Assembly (NCBI GenBank): GCA_026991575.1
Contig: JALXBF010000191.1
Span: 30,030-94,029 of the forward strand
Direction: 5' to 3'
Length of the DNA stretch: 64,000 nt
DNA from: Planctomycetota bacterium
Lineage (GTDB): Bacteria > Planctomycetota > Planctomycetia > JALXBF01
Position 1 is the stretch's first letter. Each line of letters opens with the position of its first letter. Positions 9,232 through 17,603 of this stretch are shown in pieces. The notes under the pieces are model-generated. The model did no database searches and was not told the DNA's origin. It saw only the letters and a list, made by a program, of their open reading frames with translations. Position numbers and translations under genes: made by a program.

Positions 9232-10851
9232 ATGCGTAAAGGAAGTCCGATTGTTGCAGCTCTTGTCCTCTTCGTTACGGCGGCCGCGCTCCAGGCCGAA
9301 CAACCTCACGTTGTTGTCGGTGTGCGGTCGCTGGGTGAGGTGACCCGAGACTTGTCGCACGTCGCGGAACTGCTGCTTGGTCCTGTTGGCCAGGGCCTTG
9401 CTGCTGCCGCGTTGGAACGGATTGAAGCCCGGCATGTGTTCGACGCAATCGACCCGGAGCGGCCCGCGGGAGTGTACGCGACGCTGACCGCTAAGGGCGG
9501 CCTCGAGCCACCGGTGGCATTCATCCCGGTCCGCTCAGGCGAGGCTGCCCGTGCGTTCGCCAGCTCCTTCCCGGAAGTGCAGCTCGAGAAGATGGATGAC
9601 GCCCTTTGGCGGCTCGCGGTACGTGGGCGGAACGCCTACGTTCGTTTCACCGATGGTTACGCATTCGTGTCGTGGACGCCGGAGGCGGTTGCCGATCCGA
9701 TCGATCCCTCGACGCTGGCGATCCAGCAGGACTTCCAGATCATTGTTCACGTCGCTGCCCTGCCGAGAGGCGTGAAAGTAGCCATCGTCGACGGTATCCT
9801 CGCCCGCGGTGCCCGCTGCCACGGGAAGCTCTGTCGCGCTCCCGAGCGGTGCACCAAGATCCGCCAACGGTGCCGCGAGGCTGCATTGGAGTTGATCGAG
9901 CAGATTGATACGGTGAGCATTGCGCTGGCCACGGATCGGACCGACCGCAAGTTTGTCTGTGAGGTTGAAATCGAAGCCAAGCCCGGGACGGAGCTCGCCG
10001 AGCGGATTGCCGATACGGGTGAGGTTCTGAGCAAGCTACCGATTCTGGCCGAGGGGGCAGAGCTCTACGTGCAGGGCGCCTACGTTGTTCCGGAAGAGTG
10101 CTTCGAGCTGCTGCGTGAGCGGCTGGAGCGTGCCGCGGACCAAATTGCCCAGCGGCTCCAGCAGAAAGGCCACAAGGATCTGTCGGCCAAAGCGGTTCGC
10201 GACGTGCTGGAGGCGGTCTGCGGGCAGCCGACTGTGGATGCGGCTCTTGCGATTGACTACGCGGGCCAGAAGCGAATCTCAGCGATTGGCGTGGCCAGGG
10301 TTGCCGACGCCGATCAGCTGCGTGAGACGTTCGAAAGGTGCGCGGGCAAGGCTAAGCTCACCGTTAGCGAGGATGGCAAGCTGCAGGAGCGTCCCATCTA
10401 CCGGATCGAGCACACTCTGCGGCACAAAGGCAAGGAGCGTTCGGTCAGCGTCTACGTCTGGTTTGGCCGAGACTACATCTGGTGCGCGGCCGGCCACGAG
10501 GCACGAGATCGGCTCGTTGATGCGGTGGAGGCGGTCCGTGTGGCCGAGCCGCGCGAGCTGCGCGGCGTCTCGGTTCGCTTGGACCTGCGTGCCGTTGCCA
10601 GGGCAGTGGTCGAACATGGGCGCGACGGTCGGGCTCAGCGGGCTCTGTCAGCGATGGGGACCGAGCCGCTCATCTGGCAGCTTGACGCTCACCCCATCGG
10701 GCACGCCATCGTACTGCGGGCCACGGTCGATGACCGAATCGCTGCAGCCGTCGCCGCTGCGTTCCTGGCGGATATCAATCGTGACCGGTTCCAGCGGTAC
10801 CTTCGCACGAAGCACCACCGCGGGCGGGCAGGACGGGCATCCGAGGATTGA
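9232..10851 (+). CDS. Large secreted protein of unknown function
   Basis: The 539-residue protein begins with a classical Sec signal peptide (about residues 1-22, ending LQAEQ). The start at ATG 9232, nine bases after GGAGG, is chosen because it places the signal at the N-terminus; the open frame begins 52 codons earlier. The mature part is a mixed helix/strand protein with no membrane segment. One cysteine cluster (ARCHGKLCRAPERCTK, near residues 185-205) could form disulfides or bind metal. Phrases such as DAIDPERPAGVYATL and SVSVYVWFGRDYIWCAAGH recall uncharacterised planctomycete exported proteins. No catalytic motif is recognised. A strong terminator follows. Confidence 0.75.
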   Translation: MRKGSPIVAALVLFVTAAALQAEQPHVVVGVRSLGEVTRDLSHVAELLLGPVGQGLAAAALERIEARHVFDAIDPERPAGVYATLTAKGGLEPPVAFIPVRSGEAARAFASSFPEVQLEKMDDALWRLAVRGRNAYVRFTDGYAFVSWTPEAVADPIDPSTLAIQQDFQIIVHVAALPRGVKVAIVDGILARGARCHGKLCRAPERCTKIRQRCREAALELIEQIDTVSIALATDRTDRKFVCEVEIEAKPGTELAERIADTGEVLSKLPILAEGAELYVQGAYVVPEECFELLRERLERAADQIAQRLQQKGHKDLSAKAVRDVLEAVCGQPTVDAALAIDYAGQKRISAIGVARVADADQLRETFERCAGKAKLTVSEDGKLQERPIYRIEHTLRHKGKERSVSVYVWFGRDYIWCAAGHEARDRLVDAVEAVRVAEPRELRGVSVRLDLRAVARAVVEHGRDGRAQRALSAMGTEPLIWQLDAHPIGHAIVLRATVDDRIAAAVAAAFLADINRDRFQRYLRTKHHRGRAGRASED

Positions 10852-10877
10852 CGCCCTGACAGCCCGCTAGGACCAGC

Positions 10878-10921
10878 GGACGCCCCGCGTCATTGCTTAG
10901 ACGTCGGGGCGTCCCTTTTTT
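10878..10921 (+). terminator. Rho-independent terminator after the secreted protein gene
   Basis: A perfect 10-bp stem GGACGCCCCG/CGGGGCGTCC (10878-10887 with 10905-10914) encloses a 17-nt loop and is followed by a run of six T (10916-10921). It lies 26 bp after the stop at 10851. It is one of the clearest intrinsic terminators in the window. Confidence 0.9.
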
Positions 10922-11019
10922 CGGGCTGCGATCCTGGGGAGCCACTCGTCGGATTGTTCCCGCCCTGGTCGTAGCCCTGCACGCGGGTCCAAGCGTGCTG
11001 GGCGGCACCTCGCCAGGAC

Positions 11020-12930
11020 TTAGCCCTGTGCCTCGCCGTGCTGGTTGCCTGGTGCGGCTGCCGCCATGACGGCCAGCTGGGCCCGCGAACGCTGCTGCTC
11101 CCGCTCCAAGAACGGTCGCCCTTTCTTGACCTTGACGTTGTCCCAGGGCAGGACCTCATCGAGCGGTCGTTCGCGGTGCACGAAGAAGTCGAAGTCGATA
11201 CCGCAATCCTCGAACGCCTGCCACCACAGCTCCGGCCGGAAGTACTCGGTCCAAGCGTCGAACCGTGCGCCGCGGCGCCAGGCCAGTTCAATGGCCGGTG
11301 CAATCCTGCGGTCGCCCCGTGTGAGAATGCCCTCCAGCAGGCTGGTGTCGATGTCGTGGCACTTGATGCGCACGCAGCGCAACGTCTTGCGACGGATCAG
11401 GTAGCGGTGTGCCCATTCGAAGTACTCGCGACGTGCCATCCCGTTCCACTGGTACGGCGTGTGGGGCTTGGGCACGAAGTTGGACACGGACGCGGTGACG
11501 GTCGGGTAGCGGCCCATTTCCTCCTTGCCGATACGGGCCACGGTCTCAGCCATCTCGACGATACCATCAAGGTCCACGGGGCGTTCGCCAGGCAGGCCGC
11601 ACATGAAGTACAGCTTCACCCGCTGCCAGCCTTCGCGGAATGCCTGGCGGCAGCCTTCGTAAAGGTTTTCGTTCTTGATCTTCTTGCGGATCTGTTCGCG
11701 CATGTCGTCGCGGGCCACTTCTGGGGCCAAGGTCAGGCCACCTCGTTTGACGCCGGCCATCAGTTTCGGCAGGCTTCGGAACTGGTCGTTGACCCGGAGG
11801 CTTGGTACGGAGACATTGACGCCCAGCGGCCGGAACACCTCCGACATGCGGCGCACGAGTTCTTCGAAGTACGGGTAGTCGCTGGAGCTGAGGCTCAGCA
11901 AGCCGATCTCGTCCAGACCTGTGTTGCGGTACGCCTCCAGGGCGGCCTGGACAAGTGATTCCACCGAGCGGACGCGGAGCGGCCGCTTGATCACGGTCGA
12001 CTGACAGAACCGGCAGCTCCACGGGCAGCCACGCATGATCTCGAAGGAGATGCGATCATGGGTGACGCTGATGAACGGCACGATCGGCTTGGTCACCAGT
12101 GGTACGCTTTCCAGATCGCTGACGATGCTGGGGGCGATGATGGTGGGCAGCCCAGGACGGCTCGGATGGATGCTACGGATGGTGCCGTCTTCGTTGTATT
12201 CGACTTCATAGAGACTGGGCACGTAGAGCCAGTCGAAGGAGGCGGCCAGCCTGGCCAGCGCCTCACGACGCCACTGACGCTGGTCGTCGCTAATCGGGCG
12301 GCGGACCTGCCACGGCGGAGATGGTTCGGGGCGTTCGTAGCGGCGGGTGCGCGGCGGCGCACCGAGTTCACGGCGAATTTCGAGCCAGCGCTCACAGAGA
12401 GCCGGCAGGGCAGGTTCCCCGTCGCCGATGACCGCAGCGTCGACGAACGGTGCCAGCGGTTCGACATTCTGGGCACACGGTCCGCCAACGATGACTAGCG
12501 GGTCGTCCCAGCCGCGTTCAGCGACGTGCAGCGGGATCCCACCGAGGTCCAGCATCGTCAGCAGGTTGCTGTAGCAGATCTCATACTGCAGGCTAAAGCC
12601 GACAACGTCGAATTCACACAGCGGCGTGAAGGTCTCGAGGCTGTAGAGCGGAAGACCGTACTGGCGAAGCAGTTGCTCGCAGTCCGGCAGTGGCGTGAAC
12701 GCCCGCTCGCACGCCCATTGCCGGTCATTCATCAACGTGTACAAGATCTGCAGACCGTGGTGGCTCATGCCAAGTTCATAGGCATCAGGAAAGGCCAGGC
12801 AGACCAGGCCGCGTACGGTGCGGTGGTCCTTACGGATGGCGTTCAATTCGCCGCCCATGTACCGGGCCGGCTTCTGCACCTTGGGCAGCACACGCGACGT
12901 GACCTGTTCAAATAGCCATTTGCGCAACAT
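11020..12930 (-). CDS. B12-binding-like radical SAM protein, TIGR03960 type
   Basis: The 636-residue protein opens with a B12-binding-like domain (about residues 1-170; LVCLAFPDAYELGMSHHGLQ, VGFSLQYEICYSN, VIVGGPCAQNVEPLAPFVDA). The radical SAM motif follows at Cys302-x3-Cys306-x2-Cys309 within RGCPWSCRFCQS. The overall pattern and length match the TIGR03960 family. In many bacteria that family is encoded next to, or fused with, a TIGR03936/DUF2344 protein and lies near ribonuclease G genes. That partner is not adjacent here. The biochemical role of the family is not established. The gene is convergent with the secreted protein gene. Confidence 0.85.
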   Translation of the reverse strand: MLRKWLFEQVTSRVLPKVQKPARYMGGELNAIRKDHRTVRGLVCLAFPDAYELGMSHHGLQILYTLMNDRQWACERAFTPLPDCEQLLRQYGLPLYSLETFTPLCEFDVVGFSLQYEICYSNLLTMLDLGGIPLHVAERGWDDPLVIVGGPCAQNVEPLAPFVDAAVIGDGEPALPALCERWLEIRRELGAPPRTRRYERPEPSPPWQVRRPISDDQRQWRREALARLAASFDWLYVPSLYEVEYNEDGTIRSIHPSRPGLPTIIAPSIVSDLESVPLVTKPIVPFISVTHDRISFEIMRGCPWSCRFCQSTVIKRPLRVRSVESLVQAALEAYRNTGLDEIGLLSLSSSDYPYFEELVRRMSEVFRPLGVNVSVPSLRVNDQFRSLPKLMAGVKRGGLTLAPEVARDDMREQIRKKIKNENLYEGCRQAFREGWQRVKLYFMCGLPGERPVDLDGIVEMAETVARIGKEEMGRYPTVTASVSNFVPKPHTPYQWNGMARREYFEWAHRYLIRRKTLRCVRIKCHDIDTSLLEGILTRGDRRIAPAIELAWRRGARFDAWTEYFRPELWWQAFEDCGIDFDFFVHRERPLDEVLPWDNVKVKKGRPFLEREQQRSRAQLAVMAAAAPGNQHGEAQG

Positions 12931-13111
12931 GTTCCTTCTCCTCGCGCCCGAATCACTCCCCTCTTTAGGTAAGTCTACGCACCGGTAGCTCAGCAGGCGT
13001 TCCGGGCGGTGGTTACCGGTTTGGATGCCGGGCTGGTTCGCGACATCTGCTAGGATTGGGTAATGCCATGCGGAGAGAGCGTGAGTCGTTCAGGTGCAAT
13101 GGAGGTCAGTT

Positions 13112-13885
13112 GTGTCCGATCTGCGTCAGCGCCTGCTAGCGGGCGAGGTGATCCGGCTCTTTGGCGTCGGTCAGTTAGCCAGTGCCAAGCTGGTCGAGAT
13201 GGTGGGCATTCTTGGCGGTTACGACGGCATCTGGATCGATATGGAACACGCCGGCTGTGATCTGAGGCAGGTGGAGCAGCTGACGTTGGCCTGTCGAGCG
13301 CGCGGGCTGGCTGCCATTGCCCGCGTGGAGCTGACCGACTATGCCCGGCTGATGCGGCCGCTGGAGGCCGGTGCCGTGGGGGTCATGGCGGCTCAGGTTC
13401 GTTCGCTGGACGATGGACGCAAGCTGGTGCGATGGACGAGGTTCTGGCCGCTCGGCCAGCGTGGCATCAACGGCGGCGGCGTCGACGGCGACTACGGTAT
13501 CACGCCGTTGGCCGAATATGCTGAGCGGGCGAACGGGCAAGTGGTCGTAGCCGCACAGGTCGAGACGATCGATGCGATTGAGGCGTTGCCGGACCTGGTA
13601 CGCCTGGACGGCATCGATCTGTTCTTCGTGGGACCGTCCGATCTTGCCCAGGCGCTGGGCGTGATCGGTCAGTTCGAACACCCGCGGTGCATGGACACGA
13701 TCGACTACATCGCGCGGACGTGCCGGGAGGCTGGCAAACGGTGGGGCATTGTGGCCCGCACCCCCGAGTATGCCGAACACTGGCGTCAGCGCGGCTGCAA
13801 CGTGTTTCTGGTGGGTAACGATCTGATTGCCTTTCGTGAGGGGATCGGCCGGCTGCGTGAGCGGTTTAGCGGGCTGTTCCAGTAG
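13112..13885 (+). CDS. HpcH/HpaI-family aldolase
   Basis: The 257-residue protein is a class II aldolase of the HpcH/HpaI family, which reversibly splits 2-keto-3-deoxy acids to pyruvate plus an aldehyde. The metal and substrate motifs are in place: GGYDGIWIDMEHAG near residues 30-45, GVMAAQVRS, the metal-binding Glu in AAQVETIDAIEAL, and FVGPSDLAQALG. The start is set at GTG 13112 because GGAGG sits six bases upstream at 13101-13105; an in-frame GTG at 13094 would precede that site. The physiological substrate is not indicated by the neighbours. Confidence 0.88.
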   Translation: MSDLRQRLLAGEVIRLFGVGQLASAKLVEMVGILGGYDGIWIDMEHAGCDLRQVEQLTLACRARGLAAIARVELTDYARLMRPLEAGAVGVMAAQVRSLDDGRKLVRWTRFWPLGQRGINGGGVDGDYGITPLAEYAERANGQVVVAAQVETIDAIEALPDLVRLDGIDLFFVGPSDLAQALGVIGQFEHPRCMDTIDYIARTCREAGKRWGIVARTPEYAEHWRQRGCNVFLVGNDLIAFREGIGRLRERFSGLFQ

Positions 13886-14013
13886 AATAGCAACGGGTTC
13901 ATGGTCGCGGAACTCTCTGCGGGCTTACCTTTGGCGCTGTGCTCACGGGGGTGGTACCAGCAACGTACGGACCGGGAACGCGCAGAGCTCGGTCATATCG
14001 GAGCAGTTGGCGC

Positions 14014-15129
14014 ATGAACCGAGAGATGGCACCTCGGGGCAACCGGCCACAGGTTAGCCCGGAGACGCTCGTTCGGCTCTTGCTGCAGAAAGACTTCGCG
14101 ACACGCGCGGAACTGGAGGAGTGCCTGCGTGTCTATCAGGAGCGGCTCGAGCGGGGCGAACAGGTGGATTTCGCCACGGTGCTCATCGAGCGACAGGCCG
14201 TCACTCCCCGACAGCTCCAGCGTGTCTTGCACCAGGCCCGCGGCGGGAATCGCATCCCCGGCTATCAGCTGCTGGAGAAGATTGGCCAGGGCTCGATGGG
14301 CGTCGTCTACAAGGCCCGCCAGCTGAGTATGAACCGGTACGTGGCGATCAAGGTCCTGAACAGCAAGTTCGCCCGGAACCGGGAGTTCATCGAGCGGTTC
14401 TACCGTGAGGCCCATCTGGCCGCCCAGCTTTCCTCGGGTAACATCGTCCAGGCGATCGACGTGGGGGAAACGGACGGCATCTACTACTTCGTAATGGAGT
14501 ACGTTGACGGTCACACGGTGCAGGATGAGCTGGACGACGGGAAGATCTTTTCGCAGGACGAAGCGCTGAAGATCGGGATTCAGATCGCCCACGCTCTTGA
14601 ACATGCCTGGCAGCGTCGACTGGTGCATCGTGACATCAAGCCGGCCAACATCCTGATCGCTCGCGATGGCACCGTGAAGTTGGCCGACCTGGGGCTGGCT
14701 CGTATGACGTCCGACTTGGCGGCGATCCGGAGCGAGCAGGGTCGCAGTGTCGGCACGGCCTACTATGTGTCGCCGGAGCAGATCCGAGGCCTGGATGACC
14801 TGGACGTGCGCTGCGACATCTACAGCCTCGGCGCTACGCTGTACCACATGACCACCGGTCGACCACCGTTCCCGGGTGACACGGTTCGTGAGCAGCTGCA
14901 CGCTCACCTCCACGAGCCACTGACCCCGCCGCATGCGGTGAACCGTGAGCTGACCGAGACGTTCAGTGAGCTGATCGGATACATGATGGCCAAGGACCGG
15001 AATTTCCGGTACCGGGATCCGAAGGACGTGGCTGCCGACATGAAGAGCATCCTCCAGCACGGCGCCCCGTTCCTGGGCCGCGAGACGATTCCCCAGCCGC
15101 TGCGCCGCCGTAACCAAACCAGCTCCTGA
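14014..15129 (+). CDS. Ser/Thr protein kinase with N-terminal helical domain
   Basis: The 372-residue protein has a Hanks-type kinase domain at residues 85-350. It shows a glycine loop IGQGSMGVVYKA (from about residue 90), catalytic Lys113 in VAIKVL, HRDIKPANIL with Asp207, metal-binding Asp225 in a DLG variant of DFG, and GTAYYVSPEQ. All key catalytic residues are kept, so it should be active. Residues 15-80 form two short helical repeats (RAELEECLRVYQERL, TPRQLQRVLHQ) like extensions on other planctomycete kinases. No membrane segment or sensor domain follows, so the kinase is soluble. ATG 14014 has GGAG upstream; the open frame begins 25 codons earlier. The FHA protein at 21272 is a candidate reader of Thr phosphorylation, by inference only. 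Confidence 0.9.
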   Translation: MNREMAPRGNRPQVSPETLVRLLLQKDFATRAELEECLRVYQERLERGEQVDFATVLIERQAVTPRQLQRVLHQARGGNRIPGYQLLEKIGQGSMGVVYKARQLSMNRYVAIKVLNSKFARNREFIERFYREAHLAAQLSSGNIVQAIDVGETDGIYYFVMEYVDGHTVQDELDDGKIFSQDEALKIGIQIAHALEHAWQRRLVHRDIKPANILIARDGTVKLADLGLARMTSDLAAIRSEQGRSVGTAYYVSPEQIRGLDDLDVRCDIYSLGATLYHMTTGRPPFPGDTVREQLHAHLHEPLTPPHAVNRELTETFSELIGYMMAKDRNFRYRDPKDVAADMKSILQHGAPFLGRETIPQPLRRRNQTSS

Positions 15130-15310
15130 TCTGGTCCGCCCACCTACCTCTTCCAGCTGCCCACTCCGGGGCCTGCCACATCCGCAGCCAGACTCCGCAG
15201 CGGCCACGGGCCGTAGGTCTCGCTTGACGTGCGCCGATAAGATTGGTTCGACGATCCTCGGCGGTTTGTGCGTGTTAGGCGGACCGTTGGCCGAGACGGA
15301 GACCGGACCG

Positions 15311-16432
15311 ATGACCACTGGGGGCGCCGACGTTTCTGGTCGTTACCCCTCCTGGCCGACCCACGGGCGGGAGGGGGCCAACACGGTGTTGCAGGAGCTG
15401 GCCGATGCGGTACGCACCGCCCAGTCGCTGTTCTGTACGGCCCGAGACGTGGAGCGGCTACTAGCCGCGTTGCAGGTCACGGGAAACGTCTGGGAGCTAG
15501 CGCAGCGGAGTGCCGTGCCACTGCTGGTCCTGTACCAGTTGCTGGAGTTGCTCCGGTCGCGCCGCTACGTGCGGTATGACGGCGAGCGGATCGAGCTTAC
15601 CGAGCACGGCCAGCGGTTGTGCCAGGACGCGCACATCGCCCCTCAGCGGGTCATCCGGTGTCCGCGCTGTTCCGGTAGGGGCGTGGACCTGAGCGTGCTC
15701 GCCGACGTGCGCGAACGATTCGCTCGAATTGCCGCGAACCGGCCCACCGCCGTCCGTCGTTACGACCAGGCTTACATGGTTGAAGACGCCACGCTGGCAC
15801 GCGTTGCGTTCCTGTGGGGCCAGGGTGACCTGACCGGCAAGGAGCTGCTCATCATCGGTGACGATGACCTGGTCAGCGTCGCTGCGGCCCTGACGCGTGA
15901 GCCGGCACGCGTGGTGGTGCTGGAGGTGGATCAACGCCTGATCGACTTCATCAACGACGTGGCACGGGCTCAGGATCTGGCAATCGAGGCAGTGGCATAC
16001 GATGTCTGCCAACCGCTACCTGAGCCGTACCGGCATCGGTTCGACACGTTCGTGTGCGACCCATCCGAAAGTTTTGGCGGCCTGACGGCGTTCCTGGCAC
16101 GATGCCTGCTGGGGCTCCGGGGGCAGGGGGCAGCGGGTGTGTTCGGGTTGAGCCGGCACGAGGCGTCGCTGCAGAAGTGGCACCGTTTGCAGCGCTGGCT
16201 GAACGAGCGAAGTGCCGTGATCACCGAGATTCGCAGCGACTTCAGCCAGTACCAGAACTGGCCCTACGTCGAGGAAATGAAAGCCTGGGCATTCCTTCCG
16301 ATCCGCGTCCACCCGGAGAAACCCTGGTATCAGTCGAGCCTGATCCGTGTCGAACTGCTCGACCGGCCGCAAATTGCCAACGAGCCACTTTCGCCTGAGA
16401 TCTTCATGGACGAAGAAGCTGCGACGTTCTGA
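15311..16432 (+). CDS. bpsA: Branched-chain polyamine synthase homologue (BpsA, former DUF43)
   Basis: The 373-residue protein matches N4-bis(aminopropyl)spermidine synthase, which adds two aminopropyl groups from decarboxylated SAM to one nitrogen of spermidine. It has an N-terminal winged-helix-like region (residues about 20-110). A zinc-type CPRC pair follows, then YDQAYMVEDATLARVAFL. The Rossmann core shows IIGDDDLVS (Asp184-186) and FDTFVCDPSES (Asp250). Lengths near 350-370 residues are usual. ATG 15311 is preferred over the TTG at 15224 because homology begins after it. No speE, speD or speA is nearby, so the aminopropyl donor must come from genes elsewhere. The acidic loop reads DPSES here rather than the DPP form I remember for archaeal enzymes. 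Confidence 0.82.
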   Translation: MTTGGADVSGRYPSWPTHGREGANTVLQELADAVRTAQSLFCTARDVERLLAALQVTGNVWELAQRSAVPLLVLYQLLELLRSRRYVRYDGERIELTEHGQRLCQDAHIAPQRVIRCPRCSGRGVDLSVLADVRERFARIAANRPTAVRRYDQAYMVEDATLARVAFLWGQGDLTGKELLIIGDDDLVSVAAALTREPARVVVLEVDQRLIDFINDVARAQDLAIEAVAYDVCQPLPEPYRHRFDTFVCDPSESFGGLTAFLARCLLGLRGQGAAGVFGLSRHEASLQKWHRLQRWLNERSAVITEIRSDFSQYQNWPYVEEMKAWAFLPIRVHPEKPWYQSSLIRVELLDRPQIANEPLSPEIFMDEEAATF

Positions 16433-16486
16433 GGGCAAGTGGCCACAACACTTGCAGTTCGGTCTGGCGGCTGTAGCGGAGGGGGG

Positions 16487-17455
16487 CTAGCGGGTGCTCA
16501 GATTGGGTTCCCAGCGCGTGTTGTCGGCCAGCGTGGTCCCGGGCGGCAAGTAGGCGAAGGGCCCAATCGTGCAGCCACGGCCGATCATGGCTGGCCCGTC
16601 GAGGTACGAGAAGGGCAAGATGACGGTGTCCGGCCCGATCTCGACTCTTGCATCGATGTAGACGGTGTGCGGGTCCAGGATGGTCACGCCCTGGTCGTGC
16701 CAGTGTCCTATGATCCGGTCCTGCATGATGCGATGGGCCCGAGCGAGTTCGCGGCGGCTGTTAACGCCAAGGGCTTCCAGTTCGGAGAAAGCGGCCACTG
16801 CAAGCACCGTCGCACCGTTATCCTGCAGGATGGCCGGACAGTCCGTCAGGTACAGCTCGCCTTGTTGGTTATCGGGACGCAACTTCTCCAGCGCCCCCAG
16901 CAGCTGCCGCGCATCGAAAGCATAGATGCTTGTGTTGATCTCGCGGATCTTCTTCTCTTGCTCGTCTGCATCCGCCTCCTCCACGATCCGCTCGAACCCG
17001 CCGCCGGCATCGCGCACAATACGACCCAGGCCTGACGGGTCGGTCACGTGGGCCGTGCCGATGGCGCAGGCAGCTGATGCCTGCTCAAATGATTGCATGA
17101 GCCGCTCGATGCTCCCAGCCGTGATCAGCGGCATGTCACCGGCAAGTACCAGCACGGGTCCATCATGCCGCGCAAGAAACTCCCCCGCGCACGCCACCGC
17201 GTGCCCGGTGCCAAGCTGTTGCTCCTGGTGCACGAACCGCAACCCGGGCCGGTGTGCAAGGTACCGCTTCACCTGATCGGCCCCGAAGCCGACTACCAGG
17301 CAGATGTTCTCATCGGGTACACCGACCTGCGTGACCACGTCCAGCACATAGTCGATGAGCGCCCGGCCGCAGAGTCGGTGCAGGACCTTGGGCACCGACG
17401 TCTTCATCCGCTTGCTCTTTCCCGCAGCAAGGATCACCGCCCGCCACTGACTCAC
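16487..17455 (-). CDS. glmU: GlmU-type UDP-GlcNAc pyrophosphorylase with shortened C-terminus
   Basis: The first 230 residues are a typical GlmU uridyltransferase domain that joins GlcNAc 1-phosphate and UTP. They include the LAAGKSKRMKTSVPKVLH loop, QLGTGHAV, LVLAGDMPLI and EINTSIYAFDARQL. A short left-handed beta-helix start (VYIDARVEIGPDTVILPF) follows. The protein stops at 322 residues, whereas bifunctional GlmU has about 456. Most of the acetyltransferase helix and its catalytic His are therefore absent, and GlcN 1-phosphate acetylation would need another enzyme. The frame ends cleanly with no remnant downstream, so this looks like a domain architecture rather than a recent truncation. 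Confidence 0.85.
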   Translation of the reverse strand: MSQWRAVILAAGKSKRMKTSVPKVLHRLCGRALIDYVLDVVTQVGVPDENICLVVGFGADQVKRYLAHRPGLRFVHQEQQLGTGHAVACAGEFLARHDGPVLVLAGDMPLITAGSIERLMQSFEQASAACAIGTAHVTDPSGLGRIVRDAGGGFERIVEEADADEQEKKIREINTSIYAFDARQLLGALEKLRPDNQQGELYLTDCPAILQDNGATVLAVAAFSELEALGVNSRRELARAHRIMQDRIIGHWHDQGVTILDPHTVYIDARVEIGPDTVILPFSYLDGPAMIGRGCTIGPFAYLPPGTTLADNTRWEPNLSTR

Positions 17456-17603
17456 TCGCTTGCCTCCTGAGAAGACGTTCCCATCAGAATCTGCAAGGGG
17501 CTACCCGGTTACCCGGCCCGGTGGTCGTCGGTTGGCCAGGTTCCGGACTGCTCCCTGGGTTCGGAGAGATCATTCTCGAGAACACAGTTGCCGCAGGGGC
17601 GGT

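Noticed and set aside
12981..13040. tRNA-like GGTAGCTCAG at 12984-12993 with a nearby GGTTCG
   Set aside because: The spacing of D-, anticodon- and T-arms does not fit and no acceptor stem or CCA end pairs. ACCGGTA/TACCGGT is only a short inverted repeat.
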